Part shown: positions 6,477 to 15,810 of the stretch, in pieces
Numbering within the stretch: the first letter of the stretch is position 1
Layout of the letters: every line of letters starts with the position of its first letter
Assembly: GCA_017860635.1 (NCBI GenBank)
Contig: JAGDMK010000025.1
Coordinates: 1 to 36,580, forward strand
DNA from: Bacteroidota bacterium
GTDB lineage: Bacteria > Bacteroidota > Ignavibacteria > UBA10030 > UBA6906
DNA length: 36,580 bases
Direction of reading: 5' to 3'
Notes under the pieces: model-generated
What the model was told of the DNA's origin: nothing
The model's input: only the letters and a program-made list of their open reading frames with translations
Database searches by the model: none
Made by a program: the position numbers and the translations under genes

Positions 6477-9315
6477 CAACCCGGAGGACATTCCTCCCGT
6501 CAAACTGCAGTATGGAAAGCCAGACATTCACCCGCCTCTGGGAGAATCCTACCTTTGAGTGCAGGCCCTGGAACTCACGGACCTCCGCGAGAGCTCGTCC
6601 GAATCCCTGCCGGGTCGTTGCACCGCCCCGTATCGTCTGCAGGACAAGCTCTGCGGTGTCGTACCCGTACAGAGTATGCTTGGCAGGACGTTTCTTGTAT
6701 TTGGACTGGAACGCAGTCAGCCATCCCCGGTATGAGGACAAGGCCGTGTCGGCATGCGCATCAGATTCAAAGAACACACCCGTGCAGTACCGGCGACTGG
6801 CATCCAACTCGGGGAGATTGTTCCACTCCCCTGAACCGAGCAACTGCGTGTGTAGGTTGAAATAGGTGACCTGCGAGGAGACGATGCCGATCTCTCCAGG
6901 TGCGCTGATGGGGATATACAATCCGTCGATGGTCGTGACGGGAATGTCAAGGCTGTCAGCAAGCGATTCATCGTACACCACGTCAATGCCGATAGAGTCC
7001 AGCTTTGCGGCAGCATCAGATCCGATGAGGGAGATCGCGCTGACCGACGCCCCCTTGTGCATGAGCGAATCCAGCCTGTGCACCGGCACGCCGAGACCCG
7101 CGAGCTTCATCAACTCGCCGAGTTTCTTTTTTCCGCCGAACGAGATCATCGGGTCAGCGCCGATACGCAGCCCCGCACGGCGGATGTTGCCCAGCTGCCT
7201 CTTGAGGTCAGCAGATCCGCGCTCATACCATTCCGTGGAGACGACGCGTGCCCCGAGGCGGTGGACCTCATCACTGAAGGCTTCGGCGAGGAACTTGCCG
7301 TAGGAGTCAGACGGAGCGAGAATGGCGAGACGGGAACATTTCCGGCGCTTGACTGCGAATTGCGCCATCGCCCGGCCTCGCATCTCATAATCCGGATTTG
7401 CCTGAAAGATCACACTCCCCAGTGCTGCTATCCCGTTTGCGTTTGCCGTCGGAGTGATCAGCGGAAGGTTCAACTCCGCAGCCGCGCGTGCGGCCGCTAC
7501 CGCCGAACTCGAGAAGACGGGCCCGATGACAGCCACCACCCGATCGTCCGCCGCAAGTTCCCGCACCACACGATCTGCCACGAGGGGATCCCGTTCCGTA
7601 TCACGTGTCACCTGAACAACGCTGATGCGGTGATAGGGATCCGCCATGTACCGTTCAACGGCGAAACTGACGCCCTCGAGTACCTCCTGGGCGATCTCTT
7701 TCGCGGCCGTGGGTGCTCCGTTCCGCATCAACGGAAGCACCACACCCAGCCTCACGTCACTCTGTTTGGTGAGCCTGTTGAGCAGAGCGGTGACGCGCGG
7801 ATGCGTCCGCTCCGCTGGATACATTTGGAGCAGCGTATCAAGCGCGAGGCGGGAGCGAAGAGTGTTTTCCCCTGCGGCTTCGTTCTCGGCAATCTTCAAC
7901 CAGAGAAAGGCCTGACATTCCTGGTCAGAGGTTGTCGGGATGAGACTTCGCAGATGTGCCGGAGTGAATGCCGTCGAGGCGAGCGTATCGATTGCTTCCA
8001 CAATCTCCGCCGCCAGGCGCGGCGGCTCCGGACGCACCATGGTCTCCCAGGCACGGATCATCTCCGTCATCGCATCGTCCTGCCGTCCGATGCGCCGGTA
8101 GATGTTGCCGAGCACGACATGAGCGTCCGAGGTGTACCGGCTCCGGGGATAATCGGTGAGAATCGTCCGCACGGCCCGGGCACTTTCGAGATTTTCGCCA
8201 AGCTGGAAGAGCGCCTTCCCTCTCATGATGATCGCGGCAGTGATCCGCTTGTTGCCGGGGTAGGACGTGGTCAATGTCCCGAATGTTTCCGCCGCTTCCC
8301 TGAACTGCCCACTTTGATACTGAACGACCCCGGTGGAAAAGAGATCGCCGATTTCCCGGTCGCCGGGGGTTGATACCTGCGCGAGCGAAGAGAACCAGCC
8401 GACAAGGAAGGCGAGGAGAAGGAGACTCAATCGTTCAGCGAGCCGCAACTCCCGCATGCGCGCGTGCAGCCGTCCATCCATGGCACGCTGGTGGCCCGGG
8501 TGGAGACGCAACGCGGTGTCAAACGCTGCCAGGGCGTGTTCCATGTCACCTTTCTGCAAAGAGAGTTCTCCCATGATGACCGACGTCTCAGCTGACTGTG
8601 GATCCAGATCGAGGGCACGGCGCAGGCACACTTCGGCCTCATTGAGCCGCCGCAGGCGGAGCAGCACTTCACCGCACAAGTGCCATGCACGCGCGTCCAG
8701 CGGATCAAGGTTCACGGCCATCTGGAATGCGTCGAGTGCCTCCATCAGGTTCCGGTTCTGCAGGTAGGCCTGACCCAGGAGCTGGTGGGTCCAGCCGTTG
8801 TACGGACTGATGCGCAGTGCGCGTTTCAGCTCGGCCGCTGCTTCTCCCGGCCGGCGTGTTGCCAGCAGGATTTCCCCCAGGACCTCCCGCGCCTGCGGGA
8901 GGCGTGATTCCAGGGTCAGCGCCTTCCGAATCTCCGCCTCAGCCCCCGCCATCTTGCCCAGGTGCATGAGCGCCACTGCTGCCCGCAGGTGCACCTGCGG
9001 AAGCCTTTTTGTCAGTAGCGGGGCAAGACACTCCAGTGCCCCACTGTAGTCGCTTCGCCTGAGCAGGTGATCACTGAGCACTGTCAGACAGTGCGTGCTG
9101 TCGGAGCATGTCCGCGCCCCCCGGCGGAGAATGCGCTCGGCTTCCTCCGCGTGTCCTTCATCCAGAAAGATCGCCGCCAGCCGGAGGTACGGTTCCTCCA
9201 GATCCGGAGCCGCCTTCATCAGCCGCCAGTAGACCTGTCCGGCGTGGAGTACCTTCCCTTCTTCCTCATAACGCCGTGCTGCGTCGAGCAACTCATGTAT
9301 GCCAAGACAGGCCAC
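6457..9315 (-). CDS. TPR - membrane segment - TPR - periplasmic binding domain fusion protein
   Basis: One uninterrupted 952-aa frame. Residues 1-290 are a run of TPR-like helical pairs (AWHLCGEVLLRLRRLNEAEV, SVIMGELSLQKGDMEHALAA). Residues 296-311 are hydrophobic (LSLLLLAFLVGWFSS) and probably cross the membrane once. Residues 320-430 form a second TPR/YbgF-like block (VVQYQSGQFREAAETFG, LGNIYRRIGRQDDAMTEMI). Residues 520-930 fit a type I periplasmic binding fold (Peripla_BP_6/LivK-like: VRLGVVLPL, VAVIGPVFSSSAVAAARAAA, LPLITPTANANG). TPR followed by this binding fold is the layout of the outer-membrane PBP activator LpoA, but the cytoplasmic TPR block and single membrane span are extra. The GTG start has a GAGGGGG site. 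It lies 11 bp after an ABC permease gene. The ligand and partner are unknown. Confidence 0.85.
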   Translation of the reverse strand: MACLGIHELLDAARRYEEEGKVLHAGQVYWRLMKAAPDLEEPYLRLAAIFLDEGHAEEAERILRRGARTCSDSTHCLTVLSDHLLRRSDYSGALECLAPLLTKRLPQVHLRAAVALMHLGKMAGAEAEIRKALTLESRLPQAREVLGEILLATRRPGEAAAELKRALRISPYNGWTHQLLGQAYLQNRNLMEALDAFQMAVNLDPLDARAWHLCGEVLLRLRRLNEAEVCLRRALDLDPQSAETSVIMGELSLQKGDMEHALAAFDTALRLHPGHQRAMDGRLHARMRELRLAERLSLLLLAFLVGWFSSLAQVSTPGDREIGDLFSTGVVQYQSGQFREAAETFGTLTTSYPGNKRITAAIIMRGKALFQLGENLESARAVRTILTDYPRSRYTSDAHVVLGNIYRRIGRQDDAMTEMIRAWETMVRPEPPRLAAEIVEAIDTLASTAFTPAHLRSLIPTTSDQECQAFLWLKIAENEAAGENTLRSRLALDTLLQMYPAERTHPRVTALLNRLTKQSDVRLGVVLPLMRNGAPTAAKEIAQEVLEGVSFAVERYMADPYHRISVVQVTRDTERDPLVADRVVRELAADDRVVAVIGPVFSSSAVAAARAAAELNLPLITPTANANGIAALGSVIFQANPDYEMRGRAMAQFAVKRRKCSRLAILAPSDSYGKFLAEAFSDEVHRLGARVVSTEWYERGSADLKRQLGNIRRAGLRIGADPMISFGGKKKLGELMKLAGLGVPVHRLDSLMHKGASVSAISLIGSDAAAKLDSIGIDVVYDESLADSLDIPVTTIDGLYIPISAPGEIGIVSSQVTYFNLHTQLLGSGEWNNLPELDASRRYCTGVFFESDAHADTALSSYRGWLTAFQSKYKKRPAKHTLYGYDTAELVLQTIRGGATTRQGFGRALAEVREFQGLHSKVGFSQRRVNVWLSILQFDGRNVLRVDEIQTE

Positions 9316-9326
9316 GGGACGCCCCC

Positions 9327-11027
9327 TCAGAAATCCTTTCGCAGGGCCCGAAGGCCCAGTTGATGAGACAAAACGGTTACCGCACCTGCGATAAGGACGA
9401 TTCCTCCGAGTGCCAGGGTCATAGGAAGGTCAGAGGAGCGCTGCCCCAGCAATCCTGCTATAAACGAGGCGGGCAACGCAACGATGCCGGCAACGACCAG
9501 GAGGATAACCAGGCTACCCAGAAAGGTCACCGATGCGCCCTGGGAGGAAGCAACTTTCACCGGATTCTTCTCATTCAGCGTGGCATAGTACGCACCGGAG
9601 CCAAGATTCAGGCTCACAAGAGCCACCACGAGCCCGGCCATGCCTGTGGCGGCCAGAATCAATAGAGACGAGTGCCCGCGCATGGCAGGGACCGACAGCA
9701 CGATCATCAGCTCAGCGGGCACAATGACAGAGGCAAGCGCCACGGCAAACTTCATCCAGTAGAGCCGCGACAGTGTGATCGGCGCCGTCCGCACCGCCCA
9801 GAACGCATCGCCTTCGAGGCTCACTGTGGGAAAGACAAATCGCAGGATGACGGAACTCACAAGAAAACCAATGAAGATGAAGACGATGACGAACGACAGC
9901 ACGAGCGATGCCGGCTGGTTGACCGTCACATCCATGGAACGGATCGAAGCGACAACGGCGCACGCAAGAAAAAACATGATGAGGGTATGCAACCGTTGCG
10001 ACGGATCGCGCATGAAGAGCCAGAAATCGCGTTTGACCACGGCTTCAAGATGAGGGCGATATCCCCAGAACCGACCGAATTCCATGATGGCGGGGCGGAG
10101 CCACCCGTTTGCTGCTGTCCGGTGCATGCGCATCTCTGTCGCCGCCAGCCACGAAGCATAGTACCATCGCCGTCCAACCAGCGCCGCAACCACGGCGAGC
10201 ACAACAAGCAGGAGGAACAGAAGCCCGGCGTACCCCCATGCTTCCGCCACACGGTGGCGGACCAGCGCGTTCAGAAGCTCCGCCAGCCAGTCGCTGGGGA
10301 ACCAATAGAGGACATCACTCCCGGCGGCGGCACCCTCCCCGGCAGCCGCATCGACCCCGGCTGCGCCGCGGAAAAATGTCGCGGAACGGATGACCGCCGT
10401 CGGGTCCATGGTCCGCATCAGCAGAGAGGTCACGACGACATAAATCGGAATGGCAATGCTCATCATCCAGCGAACGCCGATACGTGCGGCCCCGAGAATC
10501 AGAAGGGCGAGGGCAATCACCGCCAGCATTCCCGCAATCAGGACAAAGGGAACGAAGGCCGCGAACATGATGAAGAGATAGCTCCAGAAGTCCAGATGGA
10601 ACACCGAACCGTACGCAAGGACGCCCGCCAGGCCCAGGAGCATCAGAGTGGAGCCGCTGGTGATCACATTTTCCACCATACGCACACCGAACACGGCCGA
10701 ATGCGGAACCGGGAGTGAGAACAGAAACGGAATATCCTCAGCCGTATACAGCGTGGCGTAACTCACCAGGAGGCTGATCATATTCACTGAGAGGAAGAAG
10801 CTGAACATCACGAAGGAGAGGAGACGGTGGACGGTGTAGAGATCGATATGAACCTGGTGCACAAGATAGGCCAGGAACATGCGCACGATCACGAATGTCC
10901 CGACCGCAACGCCGCCGAAGATCAGGACAGAGGAGATGTTCTTACTCAGCGACTGCCATCGCGTATCCGTGATGCCTTTCATCAGCATCGCGGCACGGAC
11001 ACTCAGAAGGAGGAAGAATTCCCGCAT
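9327..11027 (-). CDS. ABC exporter permease (ABC-2-like)
   Basis: A 566-aa integral membrane protein with roughly 12 or more hydrophobic segments in two similar halves; the second half starts after the soluble loop around residues 285-340. The stretch DIPFLFSLPVPHSAVFGVR and the later paired WAVRTAPITLSRLYWMKF follow the pattern of large putative ABC-2 exporter permeases, in which a domestic motif before a membrane segment appears in both halves. It is encoded 5 bp after its presumed ATPase, so one permease plus an ATPase dimer is the likely transporter. Substrate is unknown. The following gene, a binding-domain protein, is unusual beside an exporter. Confidence 0.85.
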   Translation of the reverse strand: MREFFLLLSVRAAMLMKGITDTRWQSLSKNISSVLIFGGVAVGTFVIVRMFLAYLVHQVHIDLYTVHRLLSFVMFSFFLSVNMISLLVSYATLYTAEDIPFLFSLPVPHSAVFGVRMVENVITSGSTLMLLGLAGVLAYGSVFHLDFWSYLFIMFAAFVPFVLIAGMLAVIALALLILGAARIGVRWMMSIAIPIYVVVTSLLMRTMDPTAVIRSATFFRGAAGVDAAAGEGAAAGSDVLYWFPSDWLAELLNALVRHRVAEAWGYAGLLFLLLVVLAVVAALVGRRWYYASWLAATEMRMHRTAANGWLRPAIMEFGRFWGYRPHLEAVVKRDFWLFMRDPSQRLHTLIMFFLACAVVASIRSMDVTVNQPASLVLSFVIVFIFIGFLVSSVILRFVFPTVSLEGDAFWAVRTAPITLSRLYWMKFAVALASVIVPAELMIVLSVPAMRGHSSLLILAATGMAGLVVALVSLNLGSGAYYATLNEKNPVKVASSQGASVTFLGSLVILLVVAGIVALPASFIAGLLGQRSSDLPMTLALGGIVLIAGAVTVLSHQLGLRALRKDF

Positions 11028-11032
11028 GGCGG

Positions 11033-11740
11033 TTATCGCGTGACTTCAAGAAACGTCTGTTCGAGCTGGCCGTGATCACCCCACGAAGCCTTGAGCATTT
11101 CCTCATAGATGATGCGACCTTTCTTGATGATGACGATCCGGTCGCAGAGTTCTTCAACCGCTCGGAGGAGGTGTGTCGACATGAACACCGTCAATCCTTT
11201 TTTCGTCAGCTGCTTGAGCGTGGTCTTGACCAGCCATGCGCTGCGGGGATCAAGGCCGAGGAGTGGTTCGTCGATGATCAGCGCAGGCGGGTCGTGTATC
11301 AGTGCCGCGGCCAGTGCCACTCTCTGCCGCATCCCCTGAGAATACTCCTCCGCGGGGTTGTTCAGGAAGGGTTCCATCTCAAACAGCTGAGCATAGTGAT
11401 CGATGCGCTGCTTCAGAACCCGGCCGTCCTCTTTGTACAGTCCTCCCACGAAGTAGAGGAATTCCCTTCCGGTCAGGCGGTCATACAGATGCGGCTGATC
11501 CGGCACATAACCGAAGCTCCGCTTTGCCTCGACGGGATGCGTCTGGATGTCGTAACCATTGATCGTACACGATCCCGAGGTCGGCCGGTACAGGCCGGTC
11601 ATCATCTTGATTGTGGTCGTCTTGCCTGCACCATTCGGGCCGAGGAATCCAAAGAACTCACCCGGAGCGATCTTCAGCGAAATGGCGTCCACTGCGACAA
11701 ATGAGCCGAAATGCTTTGAAACATTCTGAAGTTCGATCAC
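11033..11740 (-). CDS. ABC transporter ATP-binding protein
   Basis: A 235-aa nucleotide-binding subunit with all canonical motifs: Walker A GPNGAGKT (34-41), Q-loop Q82 in PDQPHLYDRLTG, signature YSQGMRQR (133-140), Walker B ALIIDEP (D157, E158), D-loop LGLDPRSA and H-loop H190 in STHLL. The type is that of ABC-2 exporters (CcmA-like). The start is a GTG with AGGAA about seven bases upstream. It is the first gene of the likely ATPase-permease-TPR/binding protein-radC unit. A weak promoter-like site lies in the 87-bp gap that separates it from aroC. Confidence 0.93.
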   Translation of the reverse strand: MIELQNVSKHFGSFVAVDAISLKIAPGEFFGFLGPNGAGKTTTIKMMTGLYRPTSGSCTINGYDIQTHPVEAKRSFGYVPDQPHLYDRLTGREFLYFVGGLYKEDGRVLKQRIDHYAQLFEMEPFLNNPAEEYSQGMRQRVALAAALIHDPPALIIDEPLLGLDPRSAWLVKTTLKQLTKKGLTVFMSTHLLRAVEELCDRIVIIKKGRIIYEEMLKASWGDHGQLEQTFLEVTR

Positions 11741-11768
11741 GCGTGATTCCTGCCTTGCTGAAGTGGAC

Positions 11769-11798
11769 TAATTAGTTCAAAAAAAGGGCAAGAATCAA
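11769..11798 (-). promoter_or_regulatory. Possible promoter for the ABC-radC unit
   Basis: On the minus strand TTGATT (11793-11798) and TAATTA (11769-11774) are separated by 18 bp, ahead of the ABC ATPase gene. The -10 overlaps a 10-bp palindrome, ACTAATTAGT (11767-11776), and the spacer holds seven T in a row. The match to consensus is moderate, and read-through from aroC is equally possible. Confidence 0.35.
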
Positions 11799-11827
11799 TC
11801 AGGACCGGGCGTCTATGGTTGACCATA

Positions 11828-13018
11828 CTACACCTTTCGTGAGCGTTTTCCGAGTGCTGCGGTGATCTCCTTGCGCAGCCGTCTGAGGATTGCCAAATCC
11901 TCCTCGATCAGCGAGAGCATGGCCCGTCGTTGCTGCCTGGTCTTGCTCCCGCGGAGGACGCGCTGGCGTGTGAAGTGATCCATGAGGGTGAGTGCCACCA
12001 TGGATTCTGCAACAGGGACGATGCGGGGACAGATGCATGGATCATGCCTTCCCTGAACGGAGATGCGCGCCGGACGGCCGTCGACCGTGGTTGTGTCCTG
12101 CATCTTCCGGATGGAAGAGGTCGGCTTGACAGCGATCCGCATGATGAGATCCTCGCCGGTGGAGATTCCTCCTGCCATCCCGCCGGCATTGTTTGTCCGG
12201 CTCCGGACGCGCCGCGCGGACGCATCAAAATAAAGGGGATCATTGTTCTCGCTTCCCCTGAGCCGCGCCCCTGCGAAGCCGTTCCCGAACTCCACACCTT
12301 TCACCGCTCCAACGGACATGAGCGCATGCGCGAGATCGGCTCCCAGCTTGTCGAACACCGGTTCGCCCAGTCCCACAGGCATGTTGCGCACACGGATCTC
12401 GACGATGCCGCCCACGGAGTCGCCTTCGTCGCGGGCTCGCATGATTGCGCCCGCCATTTCTTCAGCGGCGCGACTGTCCGCGCAGCGCAGCGGATTTTGT
12501 TCAATGACAGATTCGTCAAACTCCCGCGCCGCAATCCCCGCGACTTCCACCGTGTACCCGATGATGTCGATTCCACGTGCGGCAAGGAAGCTCTTTGCAA
12601 GCGCGCCGGCCGCCACCCGCGCCACCGTCTCGCGTCCGGACGATCTCCCCCCTCCACGGTAGTCCGCAATGCCGTACTTGGCCAGGTAGGTATGGCCTGC
12701 GTGACCCGGACGGAACATCGCCTTGATCTTCTCGTACGCCATCGGACGCTGGTCTGTGTTGCGGATGATCATACAGATCGGCATGCCGGTGGTTTTTCCT
12801 TCGAACAAACCGCTGAGCACCTCCACCCTGTCCGGTTCCCTGCGTGGCGTCGTGAGCGTACTCTGTCCCGGGCGGCGCCGGTCGAGTTCCTTCTGGATCG
12901 CCGCGACATCAAAGCGCATCCCCGGCCGTACGCCGTCGAGAACCACGCCCAGTGCGGGCCCGTGGCTTTCGCCGAATGTCGTGATGCGCACATGTGTTCC
13001 AAATGAATTGCCGGCCAT
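11828..13018 (-). CDS. aroC: Chorismate synthase
   Basis: The product (396 aa) converts EPSP to chorismate, the last shikimate step, using reduced FMN. Visible signatures are GESHGPALGVVLDG near residues 17-30, the PGHAGHTYLAKYG / YRGGGRSSGRETVARVAAGA block with the basic FMN-binding residues, NNAGGMAGGISTGEDLIMR with KPTSSI following, and RHDPCICPRIVPVAESM near the C-terminus. Length and order match the family. It is the last gene of the aroB-aroDE-aroA-aroC unit, 17 bp after aroA. Its product, chorismate, is the substrate of the MqnA domain encoded 7 kb to the right. Confidence 0.97.
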   Translation of the reverse strand: MAGNSFGTHVRITTFGESHGPALGVVLDGVRPGMRFDVAAIQKELDRRRPGQSTLTTPRREPDRVEVLSGLFEGKTTGMPICMIIRNTDQRPMAYEKIKAMFRPGHAGHTYLAKYGIADYRGGGRSSGRETVARVAAGALAKSFLAARGIDIIGYTVEVAGIAAREFDESVIEQNPLRCADSRAAEEMAGAIMRARDEGDSVGGIVEIRVRNMPVGLGEPVFDKLGADLAHALMSVGAVKGVEFGNGFAGARLRGSENNDPLYFDASARRVRSRTNNAGGMAGGISTGEDLIMRIAVKPTSSIRKMQDTTTVDGRPARISVQGRHDPCICPRIVPVAESMVALTLMDHFTRQRVLRGSKTRQQRRAMLSLIEEDLAILRRLRKEITAALGKRSRKV

Positions 13019-13035
13019 GGTGGATGCGAATCCGT

Positions 13036-14313
13036 TCAGGTGGATGATTGATGAGTGGACAGGCGGGCGAGCTCATCCCAAAACCGCGGATAGGATTTCG
13101 CCACACAGTCAGGAGTTTCCACAAGGATGCCGGGGACACGAAGTCCGATCACTGCAAACATCATTGCCAGCCGGTGGTCTTCATGCGGATCGAGCTGTGC
13201 TCCGTGCAGGGGAACGGGATGGATTTCAAGTCCGTCCTCTGCCACCCGGATGTCCGCACCCATCTGCGTGAGCTGTTCCGCAAGCGTCCCGAGACGATCA
13301 GATTCTTTGAACCGGAGGTGTGCGACGTTGCGGATCCGCGTCGGGCTGTCTGCAAAGAGAGCCACAGCCACGAGCGCCGGCACGGCATCGGGCATGGCAT
13401 TCATGTCGGCGTCGATTCCTCGCAGCGCTTCCTGCCGCTCAACCGCAACCTGCATCCCATCCCGCTGCACGCGGCACCCCATGCGTTGCAGGACTTCGAG
13501 GAATCCCGCATCACCCTGCATGGAGTCCGGCGCCAGGTGCGGCACGGCAACAGGTCCGCCACACAGCGCGGCGGCGGCGAATGGGTACGTTGCACTGGAT
13601 GCATCGGCCTCGATCTGGTATGCCGCTGCCCGGTACCGGGCACCGGCAGAGATCTCGAACCGGGAATCCCGGACACGCACACCGACGCCAAATGAATTCA
13701 TCACGCGAATCGTCATCGTTACGTAGGGTGCGGACGGGAGGCTCCCCGGCACGTCGAGCATGAGCTCTCGCTCCAAACCGGGCGACGCCAGCAGGAGGGA
13801 GGAGACAAATTGAGAACTCTGCTCACCGCTCACACTCGCCGCACCGCCGCGGAAGGTTCCGCCGTGAACGACGTACCGTGATGCATGCGGCTGGAATTCA
13901 ACATGCACACCCAGACCGGTCAGCGCGTCGATGAGCGGAGTGATTGGCCGGAGGGCCATGCGCGGAGATCCCTCAAACACGGTCGTGCCCGTTGCCCGGG
14001 CCGCAACAGACAACAGAAAGCGCAATGTCGTCCCTGCATTGCCGACAGGGATGGGATACTTCGGCGCGTAGAGCCGCCCACCCGTGCCGTGAACAGTCAG
14101 GCCGTCTCCGGAACGCACAGCCAGCACACCCATCTGATTCAACCCATTGATCATCATGCCGGTATCGGTGCTGTCCGATGAGTTCTGGATGACTGACTTG
14201 CCCTCCGCAAGCGCCGCACAGACCAGAGCCCGGTTCGTGATGCTCTTCGATCCCGGCACGTGCATGACTCCTTCGAGGCGGTCAACCGGCACTATGATTC
14301 GTGGGGAGGACAT
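13036..14313 (-). CDS. aroA: 3-phosphoshikimate 1-carboxyvinyltransferase (EPSP synthase)
   Basis: The 425-aa enzyme joins shikimate-3-phosphate and PEP to give EPSP. Seen in order: PGSKSITNRAL (substrate-binding SKS at 22-24), GNAGTTLRFL (91-100), SPRMALRPI, the central SSATYPFAAAAL repeat element, RFKESDRLGTLAEQL and DHRLAMMFAVIGL with the C-terminal KSYPRFW. All catalytic blocks look intact. It starts 6 bp after the aroDE stop and precedes aroC by 17 bp, so it is an inner gene of the operon. No gene for shikimate kinase (aroK) was seen in the window. Confidence 0.97.
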   Translation of the reverse strand: MSSPRIIVPVDRLEGVMHVPGSKSITNRALVCAALAEGKSVIQNSSDSTDTGMMINGLNQMGVLAVRSGDGLTVHGTGGRLYAPKYPIPVGNAGTTLRFLLSVAARATGTTVFEGSPRMALRPITPLIDALTGLGVHVEFQPHASRYVVHGGTFRGGAASVSGEQSSQFVSSLLLASPGLERELMLDVPGSLPSAPYVTMTIRVMNSFGVGVRVRDSRFEISAGARYRAAAYQIEADASSATYPFAAAALCGGPVAVPHLAPDSMQGDAGFLEVLQRMGCRVQRDGMQVAVERQEALRGIDADMNAMPDAVPALVAVALFADSPTRIRNVAHLRFKESDRLGTLAEQLTQMGADIRVAEDGLEIHPVPLHGAQLDPHEDHRLAMMFAVIGLRVPGILVETPDCVAKSYPRFWDELARLSTHQSST

Positions 14314-14319
14314 CTCCGT

Positions 14320-15810
14320 TCAGGTGCGGACCTTTCCGGTTCCGGGAGCGAGAGCGGCGGACGCGATCTCGAAGCGACGGCGGACCTGTGCAGCGCTCAC
14401 GCGGATTCCGGTCAGGAGGCGTATCTGCTCGACCGCCTGTTGTGCATACATTTCCACGCCGGTGATCACGACAAGCCCCCTGTCCCGCCCCATTGTCAGA
14501 AAACGGGTCATGGATGGATTGTAGATTGCATCGAAGACCAGACGGACTGTGGGGGGAATTGCGTCCACCGGAGTGTTCTGGATATCCGGCCACATGCCGA
14601 CCGGCGTTGCGTTGATGAGAATCTCAGGGTTGAGGTCATGGAGTTCAAGGAGCGGAGCCCACCCAACGCCGAGCTCTCCGGCCAGCGTCCGGGCGTGCGT
14701 GTCTGACCTGTTGACGATCACCACAGACGCACCCCGGTGTTTCGCCTCCGCTGCGATTGCACGCGCGGCCCCTCCCGCACCCACAATCACCAGCTTCTTC
14801 CCTGCCACCTTCATTCTCCGCTCGATAGCCACGAGAGCACCTTTGGCATCGGTGTTCGCGCCATGCCATCCAGTGCGCCTGTGCACCAGAGTGTTCACAG
14901 CGCCGATCGCCGCAGCCTCAGGCGAGCAGGAGGCACAATACCGGACCATCTCCTGTTTATGGGGAAGCGTGACGCTGCATCCCGACACCATGGGGCTGAC
15001 ATCCTTCATGAACCGCGCGGTGTCGACAACGGGAAACCGCACGTACACGCCGTCAAACCCCGCCGAGCGGTATAACGGATTGTGGATGTAGACGCCCTTG
15101 CTCTGTCCGACCGGATTCCCCACGAGTCCGAACACCTTTGTACGCCGTGTGCGCTCGTGCGCATGGTATATCGTATGCAGGATCCGGGCGGGCACTTGCC
15201 CGGGGGCAGATGGTTCTCCCTCTTCGGGAGCGGCATATGTTGCCCATCCGCCGAGCATTTTGTAGAGGACACGGCTGGCCTCGCCTGCCGTCCCCATGGC
15301 CAGCGCGATGGCGTGCTGCTTGTCCTTGCGGGCCAACTGCAGAAACATCCTGACCAGCGACAGTTGCCAGGCATCGTCGGCCATGAACGATAATTTCACA
15401 ACATCAGCGCGCACCGCGCGAAGCGCTCTGTACGTCCGGGGAATATCGGGAGGTTGCTGATCGAAACAATGTCTCGAGACAATCAGCCTGGTACGCACAT
15501 GGTGCGATGTGAGCAATGCACGGAAGTCCCGGATAGCATCGAGTTCTATGTCGACAAATGCCGCACCGGCCTTCGCGGCATCACAGAGGCGGTCAAGGCG
15601 TCCACGCTCATCACCTGCATACGTTCCTCCCTCACGCACCGGCCTGCAGGTCGCGATCCAGGGCTTACGACAGCCGCGGATCAAGTCCCCCACTGGACTG
15701 TCAGCAATCCGATCCAACCGGAATTCAACCATCTGTGCATAACGGGATGAGAGCCGGAGCTGTCTTCGGGCGTCCTCTGGAGTCGGTCCGGTGATGGCCA
15801 CGATGATCAT
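14320..15810 (-). CDS. aroDE: Fused type I 3-dehydroquinate dehydratase - shikimate dehydrogenase
   Basis: A 496-aa two-domain enzyme performing dehydroquinate to dehydroshikimate to shikimate. Residues 1-220 are a class I dehydratase: E29-F-R31-L-D, E89, H114 in SRHCFD and Schiff-base K139 in ADVVKLSF. Residues 225-490 are shikimate dehydrogenase: GNPVGQSKGVYIHN, catalytic K285 in TLPHK, D321 in GANTD and the NADP loop GAGGAAR (344-350) with NRSDTHA. The same order of domains occurs in the plant bifunctional enzyme. In the shikimate-binding S-x-S motif the second Ser is replaced by Gly (S237-K-G239). Its ATG overlaps the aroB stop in an ATGA, so translation is coupled to aroB, which is frameshifted here. 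Confidence 0.95.
   Translation of the reverse strand: MIIVAITGPTPEDARRQLRLSSRYAQMVEFRLDRIADSPVGDLIRGCRKPWIATCRPVREGGTYAGDERGRLDRLCDAAKAGAAFVDIELDAIRDFRALLTSHHVRTRLIVSRHCFDQQPPDIPRTYRALRAVRADVVKLSFMADDAWQLSLVRMFLQLARKDKQHAIALAMGTAGEASRVLYKMLGGWATYAAPEEGEPSAPGQVPARILHTIYHAHERTRRTKVFGLVGNPVGQSKGVYIHNPLYRSAGFDGVYVRFPVVDTARFMKDVSPMVSGCSVTLPHKQEMVRYCASCSPEAAAIGAVNTLVHRRTGWHGANTDAKGALVAIERRMKVAGKKLVIVGAGGAARAIAAEAKHRGASVVIVNRSDTHARTLAGELGVGWAPLLELHDLNPEILINATPVGMWPDIQNTPVDAIPPTVRLVFDAIYNPSMTRFLTMGRDRGLVVITGVEMYAQQAVEQIRLLTGIRVSAAQVRRRFEIASAALAPGTGKVRT

Noticed and set aside
7057-8373. A 438-aa open frame on the plus strand opposite the TPR/binding-protein gene
   Set aside because: Its composition is rich in His/Arg/Pro without any domain, while the opposite strand has clear TPR and binding-protein signatures.
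11814-11827. TATGGT-TG-ACCATA palindrome just after the aroC stop as an operator
   Set aside because: It lies at the stop codon, some 75 bp upstream of the next gene and outside the predicted promoter hexamers, with no T-run to make it a terminator; it may be chance.
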